Positions 1 to 6,693 of a DNA stretch of 35,265 nucleotides are shown here, in pieces. Source of the DNA: an uncultured Eubacteriales bacterium (GTDB lineage Bacteria > Bacillota > Clostridia > Oscillospirales > Oscillospiraceae). Below the pieces are notes generated by a model that was given only the letters and a program-made list of their open reading frames with translations, made no database searches and had not been told where the DNA came from. Numbering within the stretch: the stretch's first letter is position 1; each line of letters begins with the position of its first letter. The stretch spans positions 1 through 35,265 of the forward strand of contig UQSF01000020.1 in NCBI GenBank assembly GCA_900543625.1. The letters run 5' to 3'. A program made the translations under genes and the position numbers.

Positions 1-13
1 AACTGTGGGAATC

Positions 14-82
14 TCGCAAAAAAATTCGGCAAAGAGAAAGTGAGAGGGCAATCTCATAAAACCCGGTAGGAGTGATTTACAT
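14..82. repeat. 69-bp direct repeat, copy 1
   Basis: This stretch matches 1548-1616 with a single difference (t at 78, c at 1612). Both copies contain the TAGGAG ribosome-binding site that in copy 2 serves the gene starting at 1615. In copy 1 the sequence after the repeat does not encode that protein but a short open tail. The two copies flank the DUF4143 ATPase gene, so the repeats mark a duplication or insertion inside the element. No transposase or terminal inverted repeat is visible at either copy. Confidence 0.9.
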
Positions 83-134
83 TTACCGCAGAAGAGATCA
101 CGCGCTGAGGAAGCTGAAAAGCATTCTGGGTAAT
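60..134 (+). other. short ORF remnant after repeat copy 1
   Basis: A short open frame ends with TAA at 132-134 and encodes a basic tail containing YRRRDHALRKLKSILG. It opens just after a TAA at 57-59, and the only plausible starts are GTG at 72 or a non-canonical codon. It looks like the C-terminal end of a larger protein joined to the leader of the 1615 gene by recombination. I do not recognise the parent protein, and translation of this piece is doubtful. Confidence 0.25.
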
Positions 135-137
135 GCG

Positions 138-165
138 TAAAAAGCACCTGCCGAAGCAGGTGCTT
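138..165 (-). terminator. intrinsic terminator of the DUF4143 gene
   Basis: A perfect 10-bp stem (142-151 with 156-165, four-base loop CGAA at 152-155) is followed, on the minus strand, by TTTTT. It lies about 10 bases after the stop of the minus-strand gene ending at 175. Confidence 0.8.
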
Positions 166-174
166 GGATACAGA

Positions 175-1397
175 TTAGATTAGGTTGCTCGGAATAAAAC
201 AGTTATCCGCGTTAATCGGGATCGGCTCCTGGCACATACAGATGATGCCGCCGCTGCCACGGATCAAAGAAGCCTTGTCAATTACGCTGTACTTTTTGAT
301 CTCCCGTCGGTCGGGCGCTGCACTCTTTTTGATTTCCAACGGATGAATGACATTGTTTTCCTCAACGAACACATCAATTTCCTTTGCATTAGAATCCCGG
401 AAGTAGGTGAGGTTCACCTTGGACTTTGCGTAGGCGTAGTTCTTGACCAGCTCCATCACAACATAGTTCTCGTAGTAATGGCCGCTTGCAGCGCCGTTTC
501 GCAGCGTATCCGGCGTTAGCCACATGGAAAGATACGCACATAGTCCTGTGTCGCAGAAATACAGCTTCGGTGTTTTGCTGAGGCGTTTGAGCTCATTGTT
601 GGAATAGGGGGCTAACAGATAGATGATGTTCAACCCAACGAGAATTTTCAGCCACTCTTTCGCGGTACTCGGTGCAATGTCGGCAGATTCAGCCAATGTG
701 GAATAATTGACTTGCTCCGAAACAAGAGAAGCACAGCCCACAAGAAATTTGCGGAAACGAACGGTGTCGGTAATGCCGCCGGCTTCGGTAGCATCACGCA
801 TCAAGTAGGTGTCAACATAGGAATTGAAATATTCCAGCCGGAGTTCGTCGTCCACACCCTGCACCTGAGGCATACCGCCTTCCCAAATGTGATTGAAAAC
901 TTGAATCACATCATTTTTGGGAAGTTTACGCTGCCTTGCCTGCAAGGTGGCAAGTGAGAAGTCCAAATCCGTGTCGAACACAAGTCCTGCTTTTTCTCTT
1001 GCGGACAAGCTGTACAGCTCCAAAATGCCGATTCTTCCGGCGAGTGTCTCGCGTACTCGTTTCATCATATTGTACTGCTGCGAACCGGTCAGCCAAATGA
1101 GACCTTTTTCGTCGCTCTCATCGCAAATAATTTTGATTTGCTCGAACAGCTCCGGCGCTTTCTGCACCTCATCAATAAGGATCGGCGGCTTATAGGTCTG
1201 AAAGAACAGCACGGGGTCAGACTGTGCGAGATCTCTCGCCATTGTATTGTCCATCGTGACATAGGTCCTGTCGCTCCCTGCAAGGTGCTTAACATCGTCG
1301 TTTTGCCGACCTGTCTTGCGCCCGTAACAAGGATAACCTTGAAAAAATCATTGAGTTTTAAGAACTTGCGCTCAAGTTCTCGTGTAATGTATGCCAT
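175..1397 (-). pseudogene. AAA ATPase with DUF4143 domain, frameshifted
   Basis: The product would belong to the AAA_14/DUF4143 ATP-binding family, common in gut Firmicutes and often on mobile elements; its role is poorly known. The start at 1397 follows AGGAGG (1404-1409 on the plus strand). The first frame gives MAYITRELERKF and a Walker A motif (GARQVGKTT), then goes out of frame. The second frame carries the rest, with ILIDEVQKAP as Walker B, LTGSQ as sensor 1, and the DUF4143 half ending at 175. At 1291-1293 the codon after ATG has only two bases: adding one restores the family reading M-L-K-H-L-A-G-S-D. This is a one-base deletion about 100 bases into the gene, so full-length ATPase is not expected. 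The C-terminal 359-codon frame could only start internally and would lack the P-loop. Confidence 0.88.
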
Positions 1398-1438
1398 AAT
1401 GCACCTCCTGATTTTAAGGAAAATCTACGGTCAATCAT

Positions 1439-1467
1439 ATTTTATCATAATATTTCCACCTGGTCAA
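1439..1467 (-). promoter_or_regulatory. promoter of the DUF4143 gene
   Basis: On the minus strand TTGACC (1462-1467) and TAAAAT (1439-1444) are separated by exactly 17 bases, close to the SigA consensus, with the start codon about 40 bases downstream. Confidence 0.55.
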
Positions 1468-1547
1468 GAGAATATACGCAATTTTATTGGCCAGTTAGTG
1501 AAGCTGAGCCAAAATATTTTAGAGAATTAGTAAAAGCAGCGGGAAAA

Positions 1548-1616
1548 TCGCAAAAAAATTCGGCAAAGAGAAAGTGAGAGGGCAATCTCATAAAACCCGG
1601 TAGGAGTGATTCACAT
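1548..1616. repeat. 69-bp direct repeat, copy 2
   Basis: This is the partner of 14-82 (68 of 69 identical). Here it forms the leader and ribosome-binding site of the gene starting at 1615 and ends within its start codon, so this copy probably holds the original arrangement and copy 1 is the derived one. Confidence 0.9.
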
Positions 1617-2091
1617 GAATAACAAAATAAACATCAACCCCAGCTCGACAAAGTGGCTCGAAAAAGATGATCGGGTCGTCGCTGATTACTTTTGCGATTT
1701 GGGCTTCCGGTCCCTGAAGCAGATCCTTGATATGCGTGTTTTCGACCTGATGAATATGCAGGGTCTGAACGCTGTCCGAGTCGAGGAAGTGATCATCTGC
1801 TTATATAAGTGGCTGAATCCCAACACAGCTATCGATGAGGCTATCTATAACGGTATGATGTCACAGCCCTTCCTCTATACTCCGTGGAGAAAAGAACACA
1901 AAGACCTTGCTGCAATCAAAGTCGGCGACTTGGTGCTGACCCCCGGTATCAACATGAAAGCTATCCAGCATTTCTATGATGCGATCCGTAAGGCGTTTTT
2001 CAAATCGGAGGAATACAACTGGAGATGGTACAAGTTCCGAAACAGAAGTGAATATGTGACCTATCTCCGGAAACACGAGGAGGCGGAATAA
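1615..2091 (+). CDS. small element protein with HhH / RNAP-alpha-CTD-like fold
   Basis: This 158-residue protein starts at ATG 1615, eight bases after TAGGAG; the GTG nine bases upstream overlaps the spacer and is less likely. Residues about 12-57 (DYFCDLGFRSLKQILDMRVF, then LMNMQGLNAVRVEEV) resemble the helix-hairpin-helix region of the RNA polymerase alpha C-terminal domain, with a hydrophobic pattern and a loop like L-x-x-V/M-x-G-L. The C-terminal half is rich in Trp, Tyr and Arg and has no motif I recognise. It lies directly upstream of the excisionase remnant, with TAA and the next ATG adjacent, so both were probably one transcript. A DNA-binding regulator of the element is a guess from fold and place. 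Confidence 0.65.
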   Translation: MNNKININPSSTKWLEKDDRVVADYFCDLGFRSLKQILDMRVFDLMNMQGLNAVRVEEVIICLYKWLNPNTAIDEAIYNGMMSQPFLYTPWRKEHKDLAAIKVGDLVLTPGINMKAIQHFYDAIRKAFFKSEEYNWRWYKFRNRSEYVTYLRKHEEAE

Positions 2092-2296
2092 ATGACGCGA
2101 ACAGAAAAAGAAAATCTCGTTCCTGTTTGGGAGCGCATTACCATTAGCCTTGAAGAAGCTGAGCGGTATCGGCGTGAGAAAGCTGCGGGATATGACCGAT
2201 AAGCCCGAATGCAACTATGTTATCTGGGTCGGAAACCGAAGAATGATCAAGCGGAAAAAGTTCGATGAATACCTTGAGTCGGCCTATTCTGTATGA
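2092..2296 (+). pseudogene. xis: Tn916-type excisionase (xis), frameshifted
   Basis: The first frame starts at ATG 2092 and gives an excisionase N-terminus (VPVWERITISLEEAE), then stops at 2200-2202. From 2165 another frame continues with GIGVRKLRDMTD, then NYVIWVGNRRMIKRKKFDEY, ending at 2296. Joined, the two halves match small excisionases of the Tn916 family almost end to end, including the winged-helix LWVGNRRLIKRK-type signature. Only one base (2164) lies between the E codon and GIG, where family members have about three residues, so roughly eight bases seem to be missing. Directional excision needs Xis, so the element is probably fixed or depends on another excisionase. A sequencing error cannot be excluded from one read-out. 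Confidence 0.85.
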
Positions 2297-2408
2297 GTCA
2301 AGTATGCGATTTGCTTGATATGGGCTGATTCGCAACATTGGAAAACGAGATGTCTCTATGTATCCTTAATGGTGCCAAGAGAAAAGCGAAAGCAGAGGAG
2401 TGAAGACT

Positions 2409-3686
2409 ATGCAGTTTCAAAAGAAGGAAAAGCGGCAGACAACCGTTCGCTTTGATAGCCACCATGTCAGGCTACGCACCGGAGAGGTACAGAGAAAAAC
2501 CGGCAGCTATATGTACCGCTGGACAGATAAGCTCGGAAAACGTAATACCATATACGCTGCAACATTGGAAGATCTCCGGGAGCAGGAGGAACAGATCCTT
2601 GTTGACCAGCATGACGGCATCAAAGCCAATATCAAAAATGTCACGGTGAATGATGTATATGAGCTTTGGTGCCAACTGAAAAGAGGCATCAAGGACAGCA
2701 CCATGAAAAACTACATTTATATGTATGAGCTGTTTGTGAAGCCAACTTTCGGAAAGAAGAAGCTGGTACAGGTGAAAAAATCGGATGTGCGCCGATTCTA
2801 TAACCAGCTCATCGACGATAAGGTCCTGAAGCCGTCTACGGTAGATGTCATCCATAATATTGTCCACCAAGTATTTCAGATAGCCGTCGATGACGATATG
2901 ATTCGCAGCAACCCTGCGGCCAATATGCTTCGGGAAATCAAAATGGCGCACGGTTCGGAAATCGAGAAAAGAAAGGCTTTGACCCTTGAGCAGGAAGAAT
3001 TGTTTCTTGGTTATCTGGCCAGAACTCCCAAATACCAGCACTGGTATCCTGTCTTTTATATTATGGCGAACACCGGAATGCGTGTGGGGGAAATCACTGG
3101 TCTGCGCTGGTGCGATGTGGATATGGAAAACGGCATCATCAGCGTGAACCATACGCTGGTGTACTACAACCACAGAGATGAGAAGGGCTGCTACTTCTCC
3201 ATCAATACACCTAAGACAAAAGCCGGTATTCGGGAAATTCCCATGACCGAAGGTGTGAAGCAGGCATTTCTAATGGAAAAGGAGTTCCAAGAGGAGTGCG
3301 GAATGAAAAGTGTCAGCCACATTGAGGGGTATTCAGACTTCGTGTTTGTTAATCGGAACGGCGAGGTGCAGCATCAAGGCACATTGAATAAGGCTCTGCA
3401 ACGGATCATGCGCGATTGTAACAGCGAAGTTCTTGAGAAAAAGGGCGTAGACTCCGATCCGGTTCTTCTGCCTAAGTTCTCGTGCCATGTGCTACGGCAT
3501 ACATTCGCTACAAGAATGTGCGAGAGCGGTCTGAATGTAAAGGTCGTGCAGTCTGTGCTTGGTCACGCCGATGTAACGACCACGCTCGATATTTATGTGA
3601 CGGTCACGAACGACCTGAAGAAACGAGAAATCACAGCCTTTGAAACATATTTGAAAACCGGAGCCAAGCAAATGGCAAATGTATAA
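2409..3686 (+). CDS. int: tyrosine recombinase / integrase, Tn916 family
   Basis: Site-specific tyrosine recombinase that integrates and excises the element. ATG 2409 lies eight bases after GGAG and gives 425 residues; GTG 2400 overlaps the ribosome site. The N-terminus has the Tn916-type arm-binding region (SYMYRWTDKLGKRNTIYAAT), followed by a SAM-like core-binding domain (residues about 75-165). The catalytic domain shows all active-site residues: Arg in NTGMRVGEITGLRW, Lys in TPKTKAGIREIP, HxxR in CHVLRHTFATRM, His in LGHADVTTTLDIY and Tyr in that same final motif. It follows the broken excisionase and ends at a strong terminator. The protein looks intact, so integration is still possible even if controlled excision is not. 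Confidence 0.95.
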   Translation: MQFQKKEKRQTTVRFDSHHVRLRTGEVQRKTGSYMYRWTDKLGKRNTIYAATLEDLREQEEQILVDQHDGIKANIKNVTVNDVYELWCQLKRGIKDSTMKNYIYMYELFVKPTFGKKKLVQVKKSDVRRFYNQLIDDKVLKPSTVDVIHNIVHQVFQIAVDDDMIRSNPAANMLREIKMAHGSEIEKRKALTLEQEELFLGYLARTPKYQHWYPVFYIMANTGMRVGEITGLRWCDVDMENGIISVNHTLVYYNHRDEKGCYFSINTPKTKAGIREIPMTEGVKQAFLMEKEFQEECGMKSVSHIEGYSDFVFVNRNGEVQHQGTLNKALQRIMRDCNSEVLEKKGVDSDPVLLPKFSCHVLRHTFATRMCESGLNVKVVQSVLGHADVTTTLDIYVTVTNDLKKREITAFETYLKTGAKQMANV

Positions 3687-3697
3687 TATGGTTCTCT

Positions 3698-3745
3698 CCC
3701 CCTTGCGGTCGCAAAATCTGCGATTGCAGGGGGATTTCTCTTTTT
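3698..3745 (+). terminator. intrinsic terminator after int
   Basis: CCCCC (3698-3702) plus the following TTGC pairs with GCAGGGGG (3726-3733), with an inner GGTCGC/GCGATT stem closed by G-U pairs, followed by a T-rich tract. It lies just after the int stop at 3686. Confidence 0.7.
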
Positions 3746-3811
3746 GCACATTTCTCTTATTTTGAGGTTTTTCTTATACTGTTAGCAGTACGCAGGAAGG
3801 GCGGCAACAGT

Positions 3812-5203
3812 ATGGAAAACAGTTTGGCAAATAAGAAACCTTGGCTTGTAGCTGAATGGTCAGAAAGAAACGGCAGCATCTCACCGGATGATGTACCCTA
3901 TGGTTCTAAAAAACTATATTGGTGGCATGGCAGTTGTGGTCATGAGTGGCAGGCCAGCGTAAAGGCAAGATCAAGCGGCGAGAATTGCCCGATTTGCAGT
4001 AACGCCAGAATCGTTGCGGGTATCAATGACCTTGCGAGTTTGAAACCGGAACTACTGAAAGAATGGTCGCCGAAGAATACCATCCAACCGACAGAGATCG
4101 GTGTTGGCTCTCATAAGAAAGTGCTTTGGATAGGAGCTTGCGGACATGAGTGGAGCGCAGAAATACGAAATCGAGTCAGGGGAGCTGGTTGCCCCTACTG
4201 TTCACACAACGCAGTCCTTCAAGGATTTAACGACCTTGCAACTGTACTGCCGCAGGTTGCAAAGGAGTGGTCGCCTCGAAACGCACCGCTCAAGCCAACA
4301 CAGGTAACGCCTTATGCAAATCGGAAAGTTTGGTGGAAATGCGAACAGGGCCATGAGTGGTTTACGCTCATATCTACACGGGCTTATGGAAGCAAATGCC
4401 CTTATTGCAGCGGAATAAAATTGCTGAAGGGATTCAATGATTTAGCTTCGCTCCATCCGCAGCTCGCATTGGAATGGTCACAAAAAAACGGCACATTATT
4501 GCCGGAGGATGTCAACGAGCGCTCTACCAAAAATGTCTGGTGGAAGTGCAGTACCTGCGGACATGAGTATAGGGCGGTAATCAAATCCAAAGTTCGTGGG
4601 TTAAAATGCCCAGTATGCACGAGGAACGCTGTGTTGCCTAGTTATAGCGATTTAGCAACTACAGACCCGGAGCTGGCACAGGAATGGAATGCGGCAAAAA
4701 ACACAAGAAAGCCCACAGAGATATCAAGACTGTCACAATACCCAGTTTGGTGGAAAGGCATTTGCGGGCATGAATGGAAGGATAAAGTGTTTCACCGTGC
4801 AGTTGAAGGAGCCGGCTGCATCTACTGTGAGAAAGCATTTCTTAAGGAGCTGCCATATCTGCTTGTAACGATGTATGCAAAGCAATATGGGCTTGCGGCA
4901 CGCACAGACGACGAAAAACTGATTGGGGCACGGATCGATGCGGTTATCCCGGAACTGCGGCTTGCGTTTGCCTTTTCTCAAAAAGGCACTGATAGAGAAG
5001 CCAAAGTTGCGGAGGTTCTTCACTTCCTGTGCAAAGCGAAAAGGATACAGTTATTTGTGATACGGCAGAAAGACCCGATTGCGCTTGCCACAGAAATCAA
5101 GCAAGCCTTCGCTAAGGCAAACCTATTTATAAATTCGGATAGTCAAAGGGATGTTGCCCATCTTCGGAAGCGATACTTTGCTCAAAAGAACGATGGAAAC
5201 TAA
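3812..5203 (+). CDS. five-repeat zinc-ribbon protein (DUF4379 type) with nuclease-like tail
   Basis: 463 residues, starting at ATG 3812 behind GGAAGGG. It consists of five tandem units of about 68 residues, each with an L-x-x-E-W motif, a W-x-C/G-x-x-GHEW segment and a CPYC/CPIC/CPVC/CIYC knuckle (residues about 5-345). This is the treble-clef zinc-ribbon repeat known as DUF4379. The last ~115 residues resemble a Vsr/PD-(D/E)XK-like fold (YLLVTMYAKQYG, RIDAVIPELRLAFAF, VAEVLHFLCKAKRIQLFVIR). An Asp is present in RIDAVIPE, but the expected acidic strand residue before the Lys is replaced by Phe/Ala, so catalysis is doubtful. Such proteins occur widely on Firmicutes mobile elements and are thought to bind nucleic acid; a defence or mobility role is inference. 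Single gene between two terminators. Confidence 0.8.
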   Translation: MENSLANKKPWLVAEWSERNGSISPDDVPYGSKKLYWWHGSCGHEWQASVKARSSGENCPICSNARIVAGINDLASLKPELLKEWSPKNTIQPTEIGVGSHKKVLWIGACGHEWSAEIRNRVRGAGCPYCSHNAVLQGFNDLATVLPQVAKEWSPRNAPLKPTQVTPYANRKVWWKCEQGHEWFTLISTRAYGSKCPYCSGIKLLKGFNDLASLHPQLALEWSQKNGTLLPEDVNERSTKNVWWKCSTCGHEYRAVIKSKVRGLKCPVCTRNAVLPSYSDLATTDPELAQEWNAAKNTRKPTEISRLSQYPVWWKGICGHEWKDKVFHRAVEGAGCIYCEKAFLKELPYLLVTMYAKQYGLAARTDDEKLIGARIDAVIPELRLAFAFSQKGTDREAKVAEVLHFLCKAKRIQLFVIRQKDPIALATEIKQAFAKANLFINSDSQRDVAHLRKRYFAQKNDGN

Positions 5204-5204
5204 A

Positions 5205-5242
5205 AAGAGGAACTGCGACTTGCAGTTCCTCTTAGTTCTTTT
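5205..5242 (+). terminator. intrinsic terminator after the zinc-ribbon gene
   Basis: A perfect 12-bp stem (5205-5216 with 5222-5233, loop 5217-5221) begins two bases after the stop codon and is followed by a T-rich tract. It makes translation starts upstream of about 5240 for the next ORF unlikely. Confidence 0.85.
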
Positions 5243-5258
5243 GATTCGTTTTTACTGC

Positions 5259-5525
5259 ATGGGCAAGCAGCATATTGAGTGCGTCTTGCTTTGCTCGCTC
5301 ATCTATACTATATTAAATTATACTACCGGAAGAAAGTTTTTTAAGGATCAGCCAGAATTACTCAGGCGATATGAACGCAACGAGGCACGATATATCTTGC
5401 AGCTTCCGAAGAACTACGATACAATAAGCATAAACTTCGGCATTGATAAGAATGAGATGAAGCTGCTGGTGATTGCCCTTGCCGAGCTTGATCTGACCAT
5501 AGATGAATGGCTCTGCTTTAGATGA
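5259..5525 (+). CDS. hypothetical small protein, uncertain
   Basis: The frame stays open from 5151, but its upstream part overlaps the zinc-ribbon gene and the terminator, so the first believable start is ATG 5259 (88 residues). No good ribosome site precedes it. It contains a short hydrophobic stretch (CVLLCSLIYTILNY), a charged middle (LLRRYERNEARYI) and an acidic, leucine-rich end. I recognise no family. It may be a real small protein or the decayed tail of one. Confidence 0.35.
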   Translation: MGKQHIECVLLCSLIYTILNYTTGRKFFKDQPELLRRYERNEARYILQLPKNYDTISINFGIDKNEMKLLVIALAELDLTIDEWLCFR

Positions 5526-5584
5526 AAGAGTTGATTCTGGCCGACAGACTATCCAAGGATAATAGAGGCGAAAAATAAGAAATT

Positions 5585-6334
5585 ATGCGTTACTATGTTG
5601 TCTCCGATATTCACGGCTACTATACGCAGATGAAATCTGCATTGGAAAAGGCAGGCTTCTTTTCTGATACAACTCCTCATAAGTTGATCATGCTCGGAGA
5701 TTTATTTGATCGAGGGCATGAGGCGAAACAGCTTCAGCAGTTCATATTGGAGCAGATGGAGCAAGACAAGATAATTCTCATTCGTGGAAACCATGAGGAC
5801 CTATTTGTGGAGCTTGTGACCACGGATGCAGGGATGCCATATAGCTATCACAAATCAAACGGAACTTATGATACTGCACTCCAGTTGACGGGCTTTGATC
5901 CAGTGATGGCATCTATACGCCATTATGATTTTGCCGATGCAGCGAAAGACACACCGTTTTACAAAGAGATTATCCCAGCGATGCTTGATTACTTTGAGAC
6001 GGAACACTATGTTTTCACGCATGGCTGGATACCAAGCATTCCGAACAGGGATAAAAGCTACAGCTATATTTCTTCGTGGAGAGAAGCAGACCGTGAGCAA
6101 TGGAATCGAGCAAGATGGTTCAATGGCATGGATGCAGCACAGACCGCAGATGAGAATAAGACCATTGTTTGCGGACATTGGCATACTTCGTATGGCCATA
6201 GCAAATACGAACACAAGGGGACCGAGTTTGGAGAAGATGCGGACTTCTCTCCCTATTATGGTCCCGGAATTATTGCCATAGATGCCTGTACAGCGTTCAG
6301 TGGAAAGGTAAATTGTCTTGTGATAGAGGATTAA
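5585..6334 (+). CDS. PPP-family metallophosphoesterase
   Basis: A calcineurin-like phosphoesterase of the bacterial Ser/Thr-phosphatase group, 249 residues, close to the family size of 220-260. All metal-binding motifs are visible: D-x-H in VVSDIHGYY (residues 6-14), GDLFDRG near residue 42, GNHEDL near residue 67, the His in FTHGWIP near residue 144, and CGHWHTSYGH near residue 197. Substrates in this family range from phosphoproteins to nucleotides, and the sequence does not say which applies. It is the last clear cargo gene before the metG junction. The ribosome site (GAGGCG) is weak and about 13 bases from ATG. A phosphatase outside the int end of a Tn916-like element is not part of the standard backbone, so it is probably accessory cargo. 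Confidence 0.88.
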   Translation: MRYYVVSDIHGYYTQMKSALEKAGFFSDTTPHKLIMLGDLFDRGHEAKQLQQFILEQMEQDKIILIRGNHEDLFVELVTTDAGMPYSYHKSNGTYDTALQLTGFDPVMASIRHYDFADAAKDTPFYKEIIPAMLDYFETEHYVFTHGWIPSIPNRDKSYSYISSWREADREQWNRARWFNGMDAAQTADENKTIVCGHWHTSYGHSKYEHKGTEFGEDADFSPYYGPGIIAIDACTAFSGKVNCLVIED

Positions 6335-6339
6335 CGGCG

Positions 6340-6360
6340 TGGCGTAGTACGGGATTGAAC
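6340..6360 (-). other. tRNA 3'-end-like fragment
   Basis: Read on the minus strand this 21-base stretch resembles a T-loop (GTTCAAT) followed by a 3' acceptor strand ending in GCCA. Upstream bases do not form a T-stem, anticodon arm or cloverleaf, so it is not a tRNA gene. It could be an attachment-site scar from a tRNA-targeting element, or chance. Confidence 0.2.
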
Positions 6361-6469
6361 TTTGCATATCCGTTTATAACCACGCTTTAGACGGGCACAA
6401 TATAAAGAGTGAATGTAAGCAGAGTATTGAAGTTTTTTCTGAATTCCTTACGGGACGACCTGAAACCCA

Positions 6470-6498
6470 TTGAAATTCTGAGATTCTACTGTTATAAT
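6470..6498 (+). promoter_or_regulatory. near-consensus SigA promoter at the element's right end
   Basis: TTGAAA (6470-6475) and a perfect TATAAT (6493-6498) with a 17-base spacer. It reads rightward through the small ORF at 6530 into the severed metG 3' part. It lies in the 338-base stretch between the phosphatase and the metG remnant, which otherwise holds only the tRNA-like fragment and the hairpins described here. Confidence 0.75.
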
Positions 6499-6510
6499 AT
6501 TAACTACAAT

Positions 6511-6528
6511 CTTTCGGAGGTGCGAAAG
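6511..6528 (+). promoter_or_regulatory. hairpin presenting a Shine-Dalgarno in its loop
   Basis: CTTTCG (6511-6516) pairs perfectly with CGAAAG (6523-6528), leaving GAGGTG as a six-base loop. The GGAGG core sits at the end of the stem and in the loop, nine bases before the TTG at 6530. It falls about 10 bases after the expected transcription start. Confidence 0.6.
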
Positions 6529-6529
6529 G

Positions 6530-6676
6530 TTGGAGTTGCACCACATACACCACTTGGAGCACCACTATGGTGTATGCTTTCAGCAGGGAAATGTACAGAG
6601 TTATCACACACGGGAAAATGTGACCTGTAAGCAAAGCACAGTATTAACAGGGTTTCTACACAGCTATTCCATGTGA
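6530..6676 (+). CDS. His-rich small ORF, TTG start, leader-like
   Basis: 48 codons from TTG 6530 to TGA 6674-6676, nine bases after GGAGG. The N-terminus is strikingly His-rich (six of the first twelve residues; ELHHIHHLEHHYG), the middle reads CFQQGNVQSYHTRENVTC, and the end is hydrophobic. An inverted repeat (6544-6552 with 6568-6576) lies inside it. The stop overlaps a TGAGGA box 14-18 bases before the ATG of the metG remnant, so it may couple translation. I do not recognise a family. The promoter and ribosome site argue for expression; the TTG start and size argue for caution. A leader peptide is one reading. Confidence 0.45.
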   Translation: MELHHIHHLEHHYGVCFQQGNVQSYHTRENVTCKQSTVLTGFLHSYSM

Positions 6677-6693
6677 GGAATCTTATCCCGACA

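Noticed and set aside
5151..5258. Upstream start for the small ORF ending at 5525
   Set aside because: The segment overlaps the zinc-ribbon gene and its perfect terminator hairpin, so translation from there is unlikely.
6340..6420. Intact tRNA gene
   Set aside because: Only a T-loop and acceptor-like 3' end can be seen; no matching T-stem, anticodon arm or 5' acceptor strand was found.
6544..6576. Nine-base inverted repeat as a terminal inverted repeat or CRISPR-like unit
   Set aside because: It occurs once, lies inside the His-rich ORF, and has no repeats at regular spacing and no transposase.
6409..6630. 73-codon open frame across the right end of the element
   Set aside because: It overlaps the promoter and hairpin at 6470-6528, has no ribosome site and is in a different frame from the better supported TTG ORF at 6530.
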